Part shown: piece by piece, positions 56,453 through 64,000 of the stretch
How positions within the stretch are numbered: the first letter of the stretch is position 1
Layout: each line of letters starts with the position of its first letter
From: Nocardioides terrae
GTDB lineage: Bacteria; Actinomycetota; Actinomycetes; Propionibacteriales; Nocardioidaceae
NCBI RefSeq assembly: GCF_900112345.1
Contig: NZ_FOLB01000007.1
Coordinates: 124,001-188,000, forward strand
Length of the DNA: 64,000 bases
Direction of reading: 5' to 3'
Made by a program: the position numbers and the translations under genes
Notes under the pieces: model-generated
The model's database searches: none
What the model was told of the DNA's origin: nothing
What the model saw: only the letters and a program-made list of their open reading frames with translations

Positions 56453-58177
56453 ATGCCTGATCTGCGCTACAAGCCCGAGTTCGCCAAGCGGACCGAGATC
56501 CCCCGCCCCAAGCGCGGCGAGGGCCAGTGGGCGCTCGGCTTCACCGAGCCGCTCAACAAGAACGAGCAGTCCAAGAAGGACGACGACCCGCTGAACGTGC
56601 GGGACCGGATCCTCAACATCTACTCCAAGCGCGGCTTCGACTCGATCGACCCGGCCGACCTGCGCGGCCGCTTCCGCTGGATGGGCCTCTACACCCAGCG
56701 CAAGCCGGGCATCGACGGCGGCAAGACCGCGGCGCTCGGCGAGGAGGAGCTCGACGACCGCTACTTCATGCTGCGGGTCCGCAGTGACGGCGCGCTCCTG
56801 TCGCCGGAGGCCGTCCGCGTCCTGGGCACCATCGGCCAGCGCTTCGCCCGCGACACCGCCGACGTCACCGACCGGGAGAACATCCAGTACCACTGGATCG
56901 ACATCGAGAACGTCCCGCAGATCTGGGACGAGCTCGACGCGGTCGGGCTCAACACCCTGGAGGCGTGCGGCGACAGCCCCCGAGGCTTCCTCGGCTCCCC
57001 CGTCGCCGGCGTCGCGGCGGACGAGATCATCGACGGGACCTGGGCGCTGGAGGAGATCAAGCGGCGCTACATCGGCGACCCGCGCTTCTCGAACTTCCCG
57101 CGGAAGTTCAAGACCGGCGTCACCGGCCACCCCGACCACGACATCGCCCCCGAGATCCAGGACGTCGCCTTCGTCGGCGCCGTCCACCCCGAGCACGGGC
57201 CCGGCTTCGATGTCTGGGTGGGCGGCGGCCTCTCCACCAACCCGCACTTCACCGGCAAGCTGGGCGTCTGGGTCGCGCTCGAGCAGGTGCCCGACGTGTG
57301 GGAGGGCGTCGCGGGCATCTTCCGTGACTACGGCTACCGCCGGCTGCGCTCGAAGGCACGGCTGAAGTTCCTCGTCGCCGACTGGGGCACCGAGAAGTTC
57401 CGCGAGGTCCTCGAGAACGAGTACCTCGGCCAGCCGCTGCTCCGCAACCCGTCGCCGCAGTCCCCGCTGGGCTACCGCGACCACATCGGCGTACACCCGC
57501 AGAAGGACGGTCGCCGCTACGTCGGCGTCGCCCCGACCGTCGGCCGCATCTCCGGCACGCTGCTGGTCCAGCTGGCCGACCTGCTCGACGAGCACGGCGT
57601 GGAGGGCATCCGCCTGACGCCGTACCAGAAGATCGTGCTCATCGGCGTCGAGCCGGACCGGGTCGACGCGCTCGTCGCCGACCTGGACCGGATCGGGCTC
57701 TCGGCGCGGCCCTCCAACTGGCGCCGCAACACCATGGCGTGCACGGGCATCGAGTTCTGCAAGCTCGCCATCGTCGACACCAAGCAGCGCTCGGCCGACC
57801 TGATCGCCGAGCTCGAGCGCCGCTTCCCGCAGCTCGATGCGACGATCACCGTGAACGTCAACGGCTGCCCGAACGCCTGCGCCCGCACCCAGCTCGCCGA
57901 CATCGGCCTGAAGGGGCAGCTCGTGGTGGACCGCGACGGCAACCAGGTCGAGGGCTTCCAGGTCCACCTGGGCGGCGCGGTCGGCGTGCAGGCCAACTTC
58001 GGTCGCAAGCTGCGCGCGCACAAGGTGACCAGCGTCGACCTCGACGACTACGTCTCCACCCTGGTGACCAACTACCTCTCCGATCGCGAGACCGGCGAGA
58101 CGTTCACGACCTGGGTGCTGCGGGCCGACGAGGCCCTGGTCCGCGGCGACAAGGTCCTCGAGGAGGTGCTGGCATGA
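56453..58177 (+). CDS. Ferredoxin-type sulfite reductase (SirA/NirA family)
   Basis: A 574-residue siroheme/[4Fe-4S] enzyme reducing sulfite to sulfide. The siroheme-proximal cluster cysteines are in MACTGIEFCKLA and VNGCPNACAR (C-x5-C ... C-x3-C). The twofold ferredoxin-like and siroheme domains carry DRENIQYHWIDIENVP, LEACGDSPRGFLGSPVAG and HIGVHPQKDGRRYVGVAPTVGR. Although the family includes nitrite reductases, the overlap with cysH (ATGA) and the sirohydrochlorin chelatase downstream argue for sulfite. It is probably controlled by the leader peptide upstream. Confidence 0.93.
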   Translation: MPDLRYKPEFAKRTEIPRPKRGEGQWALGFTEPLNKNEQSKKDDDPLNVRDRILNIYSKRGFDSIDPADLRGRFRWMGLYTQRKPGIDGGKTAALGEEELDDRYFMLRVRSDGALLSPEAVRVLGTIGQRFARDTADVTDRENIQYHWIDIENVPQIWDELDAVGLNTLEACGDSPRGFLGSPVAGVAADEIIDGTWALEEIKRRYIGDPRFSNFPRKFKTGVTGHPDHDIAPEIQDVAFVGAVHPEHGPGFDVWVGGGLSTNPHFTGKLGVWVALEQVPDVWEGVAGIFRDYGYRRLRSKARLKFLVADWGTEKFREVLENEYLGQPLLRNPSPQSPLGYRDHIGVHPQKDGRRYVGVAPTVGRISGTLLVQLADLLDEHGVEGIRLTPYQKIVLIGVEPDRVDALVADLDRIGLSARPSNWRRNTMACTGIEFCKLAIVDTKQRSADLIAELERRFPQLDATITVNVNGCPNACARTQLADIGLKGQLVVDRDGNQVEGFQVHLGGAVGVQANFGRKLRAHKVTSVDLDDYVSTLVTNYLSDRETGETFTTWVLRADEALVRGDKVLEEVLA

Positions 58178-58917
58178 GCGCCAGCACGACGCTCGCGCGC
58201 AACAACCGCGGGGCGCAGACCGACGGGCGGACCCCCGAGGAGCTGCGCGAGATCGTGTCGCACTGGGGCGCCGAGCTCGAGCTGGCACCGGCGGAGACGA
58301 TCATCGAATGGGCGGCTGCCACGTTCGGCGAGCGCTTCTGCGTGACGTCGTCGATGGGCGACGCAGTGCTCGCGGACCTGGCGGCGAAGGTGGTGCCCGG
58401 GATCGACGTCGTCTTCCTCGACACCGGCTACCACTTCGTGGAGACGATCGGCACCCGCGACGCCGTCGCCGCGACGCTCGACGTCAACCTGATCACCATC
58501 ACCCCGGTGCAGTCCGTGGCCGAGCAGGACGCGACGTACGGCAAGGACCTCTACCGCACCGACCCCGACCTGTGCTGCCAGCTGCGCAAGGTGCGGCCGC
58601 TCCAGCAGGGCCTGGAGGGGTACGACGCCTGGGCGACCGGGCTGCGCCGCGCGGAGACCCACAACCGGGTGATCGCCCCCGTCATCGGCTGGGACGCCAA
58701 GAAGGGCAAGGTCAAGGTCTCGCCGATCGCCCGATGGTCCGACGAGCAGGTCGAGCGCTACATCGCCGACCACGGCGTCCTGGTGAACCCGCTCGTCTAC
58801 GACGGCTATCCATCCATCGGGTGCGCTCCGTGCACACGCCGTGTCGCCCCCGGCGAGGACCCGCGCAGCGGGCGCTGGGCCGGCACCGGCAAGACCGAGT
58901 GCGGGATCCACACGTGA
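58174..58917 (+). CDS. cysH: CysH, adenylyl-sulfate (APS) reductase type
   Basis: A 247-residue reductase that makes sulfite from activated sulfate. PP-loop-like fold with CVTSSMGDAVLADLAAK and FLDTGYHFVETI; the double cysteine DLCCQLRKVRPL plus CAPCTRR supply the four cysteines of a [4Fe-4S] cluster, marking an APS rather than a PAPS reductase; the nucleophile is in GKTECGIH at the C terminus. The start overlaps the sulfite reductase stop. APS-forming cysD/cysN genes are not in this window. Confidence 0.95.
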   Translation: MSASTTLARNNRGAQTDGRTPEELREIVSHWGAELELAPAETIIEWAAATFGERFCVTSSMGDAVLADLAAKVVPGIDVVFLDTGYHFVETIGTRDAVAATLDVNLITITPVQSVAEQDATYGKDLYRTDPDLCCQLRKVRPLQQGLEGYDAWATGLRRAETHNRVIAPVIGWDAKKGKVKVSPIARWSDEQVERYIADHGVLVNPLVYDGYPSIGCAPCTRRVAPGEDPRSGRWAGTGKTECGIHT

Positions 58918-59008
58918 TGGCCACCCGCACCGCCATCCTCCGGGACGCGACTCCCCCTTCTCCCTCGGGCCCACACCCCGGCCCATCGCACGAAAGGCAC
59001 GCCCGACC

Positions 59009-59752
59009 ATGGCTGCTCCCGCTCTGATCGCCCTGGCGCACGGATCGCGCGACCCGCGCTCGGCCGCAACCGTCACCGCTCTCGTCGAGGAGGTGCGCGC
59101 CCAGCGCCCCGACCTCCGGGTCGCCGAGGCGTTCCTCGAGCTCGCCTCCCCGTCCTTCCACGACGTCGTCAAGAAGCTCGTCCGCGAGGGCCACGAGGAG
59201 ATCGTCGTCGTCCCGCTGCTGCTGACCGAGGCCTACCACGCCAAGGTCGACGTCCCGTCGGTCGTCGCCGAGGCAGCGGAACGGCACCCGTCGGTCAAGA
59301 TCCGCGCGACGGCGGTCCTCGGTCACGAGGCGCGCTTCCTCGAGATCATCGACGAGCGCCTGCGCGCAGCGCTCGGCAAGGCACGGGTACGCGAGCTCGA
59401 CGCCCTGGTCCTGGCCGCGGCCGGCTCCAGCGACCCGCTCGCCAACGCGTCCATCGCCCGGCTGGCCCGCCTCTGGGGTGCGCACCACAAGCTCCCCGTC
59501 GTCGCGGCCTACGCCTCGGCGACGCCGCCGACCACCGGTGAGGCGGTGCGGGCCTTCCGCGCCCAGGGTCGCCGCCACATCGCCGTCGCGTCGCTCTTCC
59601 TGGCCCCGGGCTGGCTGCCCGACCGTGCCGCCGAGCTCGCGCTCGAGGCCGGTGCCATCGCCGTCGCCGAGCCGCTCGGCGCCCACCCGGAGATCGCCCG
59701 CACGGTCCTCGCCCGCTACGCCGTCGGCGCCGTCGAGCTCGTCCCCGTCTGA
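59009..59752 (+). CDS. Sirohydrochlorin ferrochelatase (CbiX/SirB family)
   Basis: A 247-residue two-lobe chelatase that inserts Fe2+ into sirohydrochlorin to form siroheme, cofactor of the sulfite reductase encoded upstream. Metal/active-site His in ALIALAHGSRDPRSAATV and the second conserved region VVPLLLTEAYHAKVDVPSVV. The C-terminal lobe repeats the fold (LVLAAAGSSDPLAN). ATG at 59009 follows a GAAAGG site; the 91 bases after cysH are non-coding. A CbiX cobalt chelatase is possible by sequence, but context favours siroheme. Confidence 0.9.
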   Translation: MAAPALIALAHGSRDPRSAATVTALVEEVRAQRPDLRVAEAFLELASPSFHDVVKKLVREGHEEIVVVPLLLTEAYHAKVDVPSVVAEAAERHPSVKIRATAVLGHEARFLEIIDERLRAALGKARVRELDALVLAAAGSSDPLANASIARLARLWGAHHKLPVVAAYASATPPTTGEAVRAFRAQGRRHIAVASLFLAPGWLPDRAAELALEAGAIAVAEPLGAHPEIARTVLARYAVGAVELVPV

Positions 59753-59760
59753 CCGCCCGC

Positions 59761-59941
59761 CGAGGAGTCAATCCCTCACTGTCGAGGAGTCAATCCCTCA
59801 TCATCGAGGGGTCAATCCGATTGACCGGTCGGTGCGCAGGGGTTGACTCCTCGGGGCGCAGGGGTTGACTCCTCGGTACGCAGGGGGTGACTCCTCGGTG
59901 CGCAGAGGGTGACTCCTCGGTGCGCAGGGACTGACTCCTCG
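59761..59941. repeat. 22-bp repeat array, three forward and five inverted copies
   Basis: Forward units begin CGAGGAGTCAATCCCTCA at 59761, 59783 and 59805 (third copy diverged). After a centre with GTCAATCCGATTGAC, five copies in opposite orientation end with TGACTCCTCG at 59853, 59875, 59897, 59919 and 59941, with GTGCGCAGGG-like sequence between. The period is exactly 22 on both sides. The array lies between the convergent chelatase and DUF3037 genes. A period not divisible by three argues against coding. Forward and reverse copies can pair into long hairpins. Confidence 0.9.
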
Positions 59942-59947
59942 GGCGCG

Positions 59948-60370
59948 TCAGGAGACGAGGCGCGCCACGAGGCGGTCGAGCTCGGCGCGGGGGTCGGCGG
60001 TGACTCCACCGTGGACCGGGCCGGGCTGCAGGACGGTGCTGCGGGGCGCCTTGAGGAAGCCGAAGCGCGAGCTCTGGGTGTCGGCGAGCACGCGGACGCC
60101 GTACGCCGTGGCGCGGGTCGCCTCGGCGTAGGCGCCGTGCGCCTCGCCGGCGCAGACCAGCTCGACGGCGGCGAGTGCGGCTCTCACCGACGGCAGGTCG
60201 AGATCCGGCGCGAGCGCTCGCAGCCGGGCCTCGTCGACGTGCCAGCCGACGTCGAGGAACTCGTGGTCGGGGCAGTAGAGCACCACGCCCACGTTGACGA
60301 ACTCCTCGCGCTCGACGCGCGGGACGCACCGCAGGACGGTGTATTGGTAGGGCGACAACGTCTCGCTCAT
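59948..60370 (-). CDS. DUF3037 family protein
   Basis: A 140-residue cytoplasmic protein starting MSETLSPYQYTVLRCVPRVEREEFVNVGVV, the DUF3037 hallmark, with YCPDHEFLDVGW next. Function unknown. DUF3037 genes are often found directly beside HipA-like kinase genes; here the ATG overlaps the kinase stop (ATGA), so the two are probably made together. It is the last gene of the recA-led group and ends seven bases before the 22-bp repeat array. Confidence 0.85.
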   Translation of the reverse strand: MSETLSPYQYTVLRCVPRVEREEFVNVGVVLYCPDHEFLDVGWHVDEARLRALAPDLDLPSVRAALAAVELVCAGEAHGAYAEATRATAYGVRVLADTQSSRFGFLKAPRSTVLQPGPVHGGVTADPRAELDRLVARLVS

Positions 60371-61128
60371 GCCGGCAGCCACCCCCTGCCGCCGTCGAGG
60401 CGCGCCCTGAGGAACGCGACGTACCGAGCCCGGACCGCCGCCGGGTCGTCCGCCCCGTGCACCGGCTCCAGCCAGCCGTCGGGCACGTCGCCGGTGACGG
60501 CGCGCAGGACATCGTCGTCGAGGCGTCGCGCCAGCTCCTTGTCCTGCAGGGCGGCCTGGTCGGCGTGCTCGCGCAGGACGTGCTCGCTGATGTCGAAGGG
60601 CTGGGCGGCGAACCGCTCCGGGCTGCCGGGTCCGCCCGGCCACGAGTGGTGGAAGTAGAGCGAGGCGCCGTGGTCGATCGCCTGCATCGTCCCGCCCCAC
60701 ACCAGGAGGTTCGGGTTGCGCCAGCTGCGGTCGACGTTGGCGGTGAGCGCGTCGAGCCAGAGGACGCGGCCGGCGAGCTCGGGGTCGGGCTGGTAGGAAG
60801 CGTCATAGCCGAAGGATCCGGGCAGGAAGTCGATGCCGAGGTTGGAACCGCTGCTGGCGTTGAGCAGGTCCTGGACCTCCTCGTCGGCCTCGTAGCGGGC
60901 GATCTGCGGGTCGAGGTCGAGCTCCACCTGGTCGGGGGTGGGTACGTCGAGTGCGCGCGCGAGACCCGCCACGATGACCTCGGCGACGAGGACGCGAAGA
61001 CCCTGCCCCGCGCCCCGGAACTTGCAGACGTAGGTGCCGAGGTCGTCACCCTCGACGATGCCGGGGAGGCTGCCTCCCTCGCGCAGCGGTGTGACGTAGC
61101 GGGTCACCCGGACCCTGGGCAGCGTCAC
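60367..61128 (-). CDS. HipA-like kinase domain protein
   Basis: A 253-residue protein related to the HipA kinase fold but lacking the N-terminal subdomain of full HipA. Visible are TYVCKFRGAGQGLRVLVAEVIVAGLA (possible ATP-binding Lys and helix), LDALTANVDRSWRNPNLLVW (catalytic-loop-like Asp ... Asn) and MQAIDHGASLYF (metal-binding Asp, DFG-like). No HipB antitoxin is adjacent; instead it overlaps DUF3037 downstream and PPK2 upstream. HipA phosphorylates glutamyl-tRNA synthetase in E. coli; this target is not implied. The start is GTG at 61128. Confidence 0.8.
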   Translation of the reverse strand: MTLPRVRVTRYVTPLREGGSLPGIVEGDDLGTYVCKFRGAGQGLRVLVAEVIVAGLARALDVPTPDQVELDLDPQIARYEADEEVQDLLNASSGSNLGIDFLPGSFGYDASYQPDPELAGRVLWLDALTANVDRSWRNPNLLVWGGTMQAIDHGASLYFHHSWPGGPGSPERFAAQPFDISEHVLREHADQAALQDKELARRLDDDVLRAVTGDVPDGWLEPVHGADDPAAVRARYVAFLRARLDGGRGWLPA

Positions 61129-61979
61129 GCGTGGCTCTCCCCCACTGTGTCGGCCGCGAGCCGCCGGCGCTCGGCCTCGACGTCGAAGTCGGCCTTCGGC
61201 CAGTCGAGGTCCATCGACTCGAACGTCTCCAGGAGGATCTGCCCGATCGCGAGGTTGCGGTACCACTTCCGGTCGCTCGGCACGACGTACCACGGGGCGA
61301 CGTCGGTGTTCGTGCGCTCCAGCGCGATCTCGTAGGCACGGGTGTAGTCGTCCCACAGCTGGCGCTCGTCGACGTCGCCCGGGTTGTACTTCCAGTGCTT
61401 CGTCGGGTCGTCGAGACGCGCCAGCAGTCGCTCCTTCTGCTCCGCGGGCGAGATGTGGAGCATGCACTTCAGGATCACGATGCCCTTGTCGACGAGTTGC
61501 TGCTCGAAGTCGTTGATCGCGCCGTACCGCCGCTCGATCTCGTCCGCTGGAGCCAGGCTCCGGACCCGCGCGATGAGCACGTCCTCGTAGTGCGACCTGT
61601 CGAACACGCCGACGTAGCCCAGCGCCGGGACCGCCTTCTCGATCCGCCACAGGAAGTCGTGCGCCCGCTCCTGCTTCGTCGGCGCCTTGAACGAGGTGAT
61701 GCGGACGCCGACCGGGTCGACGAGCCCGACGGTGTGCTTCAGCACGCCCCCCTTGCCGGAGGTGTCCATCCCCTGCAGGACCAGCAGGACTCCACGGGCG
61801 TCGGCGACGTCGCGCTGGGCGTAGAGCCGGGTCTGCAGGTCGAGCAGGCGCGGGCCCAGACCGGCCAGGGTCTTCTCGCCGCCCGACTTGCCGCCCTTGA
61901 AGTTGGGCTTCGCGTTGGTCGACCAGGCCGAGAGGTCGACCGGTCCGGACGGGAGCCGCAGCTCGTCGAGGAAGGTCAC
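61125..61979 (-). CDS. Polyphosphate:nucleotide phosphotransferase, PPK2 family
   Basis: A 284-residue PPK2 kinase that transfers phosphate between polyphosphate and nucleotides. Walker A VLLVLQGMDTSGKGGVLKHTVGLVDPVGV, Walker B YVGVFDRSHYEDVLIARV and the lid module with ALERTNTDVAPWYVVPSDRKWYRNLAI are typical of the PPK2 branch generating nucleoside di- or triphosphates from polyP. GTG at 61979 overlaps the recX stop by four bases; its stop overlaps the HipA-like gene the same way. Confidence 0.9.
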   Translation of the reverse strand: MTFLDELRLPSGPVDLSAWSTNAKPNFKGGKSGGEKTLAGLGPRLLDLQTRLYAQRDVADARGVLLVLQGMDTSGKGGVLKHTVGLVDPVGVRITSFKAPTKQERAHDFLWRIEKAVPALGYVGVFDRSHYEDVLIARVRSLAPADEIERRYGAINDFEQQLVDKGIVILKCMLHISPAEQKERLLARLDDPTKHWKYNPGDVDERQLWDDYTRAYEIALERTNTDVAPWYVVPSDRKWYRNLAIGQILLETFESMDLDWPKADFDVEAERRRLAADTVGESHA

Positions 61980-62596
61980 GCCTCGGATTCTGGCATGTCG
62001 GCGAGCTCGCTCAGCTCGGCACGCACGATCCGCATGGCCAGACCGGGCGGATAGCCCTTGCGGGCGAGCATCCCGACCAGCCTCCGCGCCTTGGTGGTGT
62101 CGTCGAGCCTGCTCATGGTGCGCAGCTTGCGCTGGACCAAGGACCGGGCGGCGGCCTCCTCGTCGGCCGGGTCGAGCTCGTCCAGCGCCTCACGGGCGAC
62201 CTCGTCGGCGATGCCCTTGCGGCGCAGCTCCTGGGCGAGGGCTCGGCGCGCGAGCCCTTTCGAGGACTGCCTGCTGCTCGCCCAGAGCTTCGCGAAGGCC
62301 TCGTCGTCGACGAGGCCGACCTCCTCGAACCGGTCGAGCAGCCGGGTCGCGATCTCCTCGGGCACGTTGCGCTTGGCCAGCCGGTCGGCGAGCTCCTTGC
62401 GGCTGCGCGCCTGACCGGTCAGCTGGTCGAGCAGGATCTTGCGGGCCACCGACTCGGGTTCGGCCTCGGGACCGCGGGTGACCTCGTCCTCAGGAGGCGC
62501 GACCTCGGTCTCGCGGCGCGTCCAGGCGTCGACGCCGAGGGTGACGTCCCCGACCCACTCGGGGACGTCACCTCCGAGCCACGGATCAGAAGTCAT
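61976..62596 (-). CDS. recX: RecX, regulator of RecA
   Basis: A 206-residue protein that limits RecA filament growth. An acidic N-terminal ~55 residues precede three three-helix RecX repeats ([74 protein letters not shown] ... [19 protein letters not shown]). The ATG at 62596 lies 11 bases inside the end of recA, the common recA-recX arrangement. Confidence 0.93.
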   Translation of the reverse strand: MTSDPWLGGDVPEWVGDVTLGVDAWTRRETEVAPPEDEVTRGPEAEPESVARKILLDQLTGQARSRKELADRLAKRNVPEEIATRLLDRFEEVGLVDDEAFAKLWASSRQSSKGLARRALAQELRRKGIADEVAREALDELDPADEEAAARSLVQRKLRTMSRLDDTTKARRLVGMLARKGYPPGLAMRIVRAELSELADMPESEA

Positions 62597-63644
62597 CGAC
62601 GCCGATGGGAGCGTCCGGCAGGTCGGTGCCCTCCGGGGCGTCGACGGTGGGACCGACACCGAGCTTCTCGAGGATCTTCTTCTCGAGCTCGTTGGCCAGG
62701 TCGGGGTTGTCCCGCAGGAAGGTGCGGGCGTTCTCCTTGCCCTGGCCGAGCTGGTCGCCCTCGTAGGTGAACCAGGCGCCGGCCTTGCGGACGAGACCGG
62801 CCTCGACACCGACGTCGATGAGGCCACCCTCGCGACTGATCCCCTTGCCGTACATGATGTCGAACTCGGCCTGCTTGAACGGCGGGGCCACCTTGTTCTT
62901 GACGACCTTGACCCGGGTGCGGTTGCCGACCATGTCGGTGCCGTCCTTGAGGGTCTCGATCCGGCGCACGTCGAGACGCACCGAGGCGTAGAACTTCAGC
63001 GCCCGACCACCGGTCGTGGTCTCGGGCGAGCCGAACATGACGCCGATCTTCTCGCGGAGCTGGTTGATGAAGATGGCCGTGGTGCCCGCTCCGTTGAGCG
63101 CACCGGTCATCTTGCGCAGCGCCTGGCTCATCAGGCGGGCCTGGAGGCCGACGTGGCTGTCGCCCATCTCGCCCTCGATCTCGGCCCGGGGCACGAGCGC
63201 GGCCACGGAGTCGATGACGATGAGGTCGAGCGCGCCCGAGCGGATCAGCATGTCGGCGATCTCGAGGGCCTGCTCACCGGAGTCCGGCTGGCTGACCAGC
63301 AGGGCGTCGGTGTCGACGCCGAGGGCCTTGGCGTACTCCGGGTCGAGGGCGTGCTCGGCGTCGATGAACGCCACGACGCCGCCACCGCGCTGGGCGCTCG
63401 CCACGGCGTGCAGGGCGACAGTGGTCTTACCGGAGGACTCCGGACCGTAGATCTCCACGACACGGCCGCGTGGGAGGCCACCGATGCCGAGCGCGACGTC
63501 GAGCGCGATCGCCCCGGTCGGGATCACCTCCAGCGGGGCACGGGAGTCATCGCCCAGCCGCATGACCGAGCCCTTGCCGAACTGCTTCTCGATGTTGGCG
63601 AGTGCGGCGTCCAGGGCCTTCTCGCGGTCTCCTCCACCAGCCAT
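62586..63644 (-). CDS. recA: RecA recombinase
   Basis: A 352-residue recombinase and SOS coprotease. Walker [10 protein letters not shown], the L1/L2 region with [22 protein letters not shown] and [22 protein letters not shown], and the C-terminal domain with an acidic tail (APIGVDDF). No intein is present. The start is ATG at 63644 ([23 protein letters not shown]); the adjacent ATG at 63647 is possible, and AGGAAGG upstream favours 63644. A LexA box and TAGATT -10 lie about 180 bases upstream, giving a long untranslated leader. Confidence 0.97.
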   Translation of the reverse strand: MAGGGDREKALDAALANIEKQFGKGSVMRLGDDSRAPLEVIPTGAIALDVALGIGGLPRGRVVEIYGPESSGKTTVALHAVASAQRGGGVVAFIDAEHALDPEYAKALGVDTDALLVSQPDSGEQALEIADMLIRSGALDLIVIDSVAALVPRAEIEGEMGDSHVGLQARLMSQALRKMTGALNGAGTTAIFINQLREKIGVMFGSPETTTGGRALKFYASVRLDVRRIETLKDGTDMVGNRTRVKVVKNKVAPPFKQAEFDIMYGKGISREGGLIDVGVEAGLVRKAGAWFTYEGDQLGQGKENARTFLRDNPDLANELEKKILEKLGVGPTVDAPEGTDLPDAPIGVDDF

Positions 63645-63820
63645 CATGTTCCTTCCTGCCTGGACCTTGGGTCCGGGAGCCTTTGCCACTGTTCCTCATG
63701 CCTTCGTTGGGTTGGGTGTCCGTGTCGTCGTGCGTGACGCTAGACGGGACCGCCGACAACCTTCGATCACGGCTTGTCGGGCCTGTGGAATGCGTGGACC
63801 GGAGCGCCGCCTGTGTACAC
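63645..63820 (-). other. recA untranslated leader region
   Basis: About 170 bases between the -10 element and the recA start contain no gene. Only the AGGAAGG ribosome site next to the start was recognised. A second, LexA-independent promoter, as in mycobacterial recA, was looked for without a clear match. Confidence 0.5.
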
Positions 63821-63844
63821 AATCTAGCCCGAACAGATGTTCGA
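63821..63844 (-). promoter_or_regulatory. recA promoter with LexA (SOS) box
   Basis: CCGAACAGATGTTCGA (63829-63844) fits the actinobacterial SOS box (CGAAC-N4-GTTCG). Directly downstream on the minus strand is a TAGATT -10 element (63826-63821), so LexA would block RNA polymerase in the -35/spacer region. Confidence 0.88.
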
Positions 63845-63874
63845 TGCGCCTATTGGTGCGTGCGGCGTGTCGCG

Positions 63875-64000
63875 TCAGCGCTCGCTGGCCGGCAGCCTCA
63901 GGGCCTGGTGCACGGCGCGCCAGACCTCCTTGGGCGTGAACCCGGCGTCCAAGGCCTGTCGAACGGTCCGTCCCCCGAGCTCGCCGAGCACGAACTGGTC
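63875..64000 (-). CDS. DUF3046 family protein, 5' end outside window
   Basis: The last 41 residues of a small protein. Sequence LGELGGRTVRQALDAGFTPKEVWRAVHQAL matches the C-terminal half of DUF3046 proteins, which commonly precede recA in actinobacteria. The frame is open to the window edge. Function unknown. The recA promoter lies 30 bases after its stop. Confidence 0.85.
   Translation of the reverse strand, partial: DQFVLGELGGRTVRQALDAGFTPKEVWRAVHQALRLPASER

Noticed and set aside
56453..58177. Assimilatory nitrite reductase
   Set aside because: Same protein family, but it is coupled to cysH and a sirohydrochlorin chelatase and preceded by a sulfur-type leader peptide; no nitrate or nitrite genes are nearby.
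59761..59941. CRISPR array
   Set aside because: The units are 22 bp and contiguous, without unique spacers of constant length; the orientation inverts midway and no cas genes are near.
59790..60000. C-terminal coding extension through the repeat array
   Set aside because: A 22-bp period shifts frame at each copy, and DUF3037 ends with its own stop at 59948.
60367..61128. HipBA toxin-antitoxin pair
   Set aside because: No HipB-like helix-turn-helix gene is adjacent and the protein lacks the N-terminal part of HipA; it is described only as HipA-like.

Overview
The window is high-GC DNA with dense coding, frequent GTG starts and many 1-4 base stop/start overlaps. The gene set (RbpA, WhiA, mycothiol-dependent enzymes, MacRS-type two-component system, SufR-BDCSUT, tkt-tal-pgi) points to an Actinomycetota chromosome, most likely a Nocardioides-like member of the Nocardioidaceae. 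A single palindromic element of the kind common in Nocardioides genomes (10032-10074) supports this. It is a core chromosomal region: I see no IS element, prophage, CRISPR, tRNA or rRNA.

Layout. 1-1182: end of a MarR/GbsR-type regulator and a PIG-L deacetylase. 1211-7525 (minus): complete Fe-S assembly operon sufR-B-D-C-S-U-T, every junction overlapping. 7633-13039: an orphan molybdenum hydroxylase large subunit, a GNAT acetyltransferase and a secreted Ig-like protein. 13237-16814: ABC transporter, heme A synthase (ctaA) and, on the other strand, heme O synthase (ctaB). 16881-22579: tkt-tal-pgi-pgl, without the usual zwf-opcA pair. 22647-26304 (minus): gap-pgk-tpiA-secG-rbpA. 26451-31363 (minus): uvrC-rapZ-yvcK-whiA. 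31463-34993 (minus): Rieske lipoprotein and SOS-controlled uvrA. 35095-39655 (plus): mycothiol-dependent isomerase-like protein with a metallo-beta-lactamase partner, a PfkB kinase, methionine aminopeptidase and a PLP decarboxylase. 39737-46805: secreted M4 protease, potassium channel, AidB-like acyl-CoA dehydrogenase and lipase maturation factor. 46867-51741: MFS exporter with GntR regulator, MacS/MacR-like two-component system and a zinc alcohol dehydrogenase. 51869-54604: a 911-residue kinase-aminotransferase fusion. 54661-56103 (minus): glyA. 56285-59752: sulfate assimilation genes (sulfite reductase, CysH, sirohydrochlorin chelatase) behind a short cysteine leader peptide. 59948-63644 (minus): recA-recX-PPK2-HipA-like-DUF3037, five overlapping genes behind a LexA box. 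63875-64000: end of a DUF3046 gene.

The most interesting signals are: the apparent SOS operon that couples recA/recX to a polyphosphate kinase and a HipA-like kinase; a 22-bp repeat array (3 forward plus 5 inverted copies) at the 3' end of that operon; the leader peptide of the sulfite reductase operon; a 17-bp perfect palindrome that forms the whole gap between two divergent genes and seems to be a symmetric leaderless promoter; and a TCAAA/TTTGA operator-like cluster at the tal promoter. At least eleven genes show a TANNNT -10 element 6-7 bases before the start codon, so leaderless transcription is common here. All functional calls come from reading the translated sequence; no database search was run.
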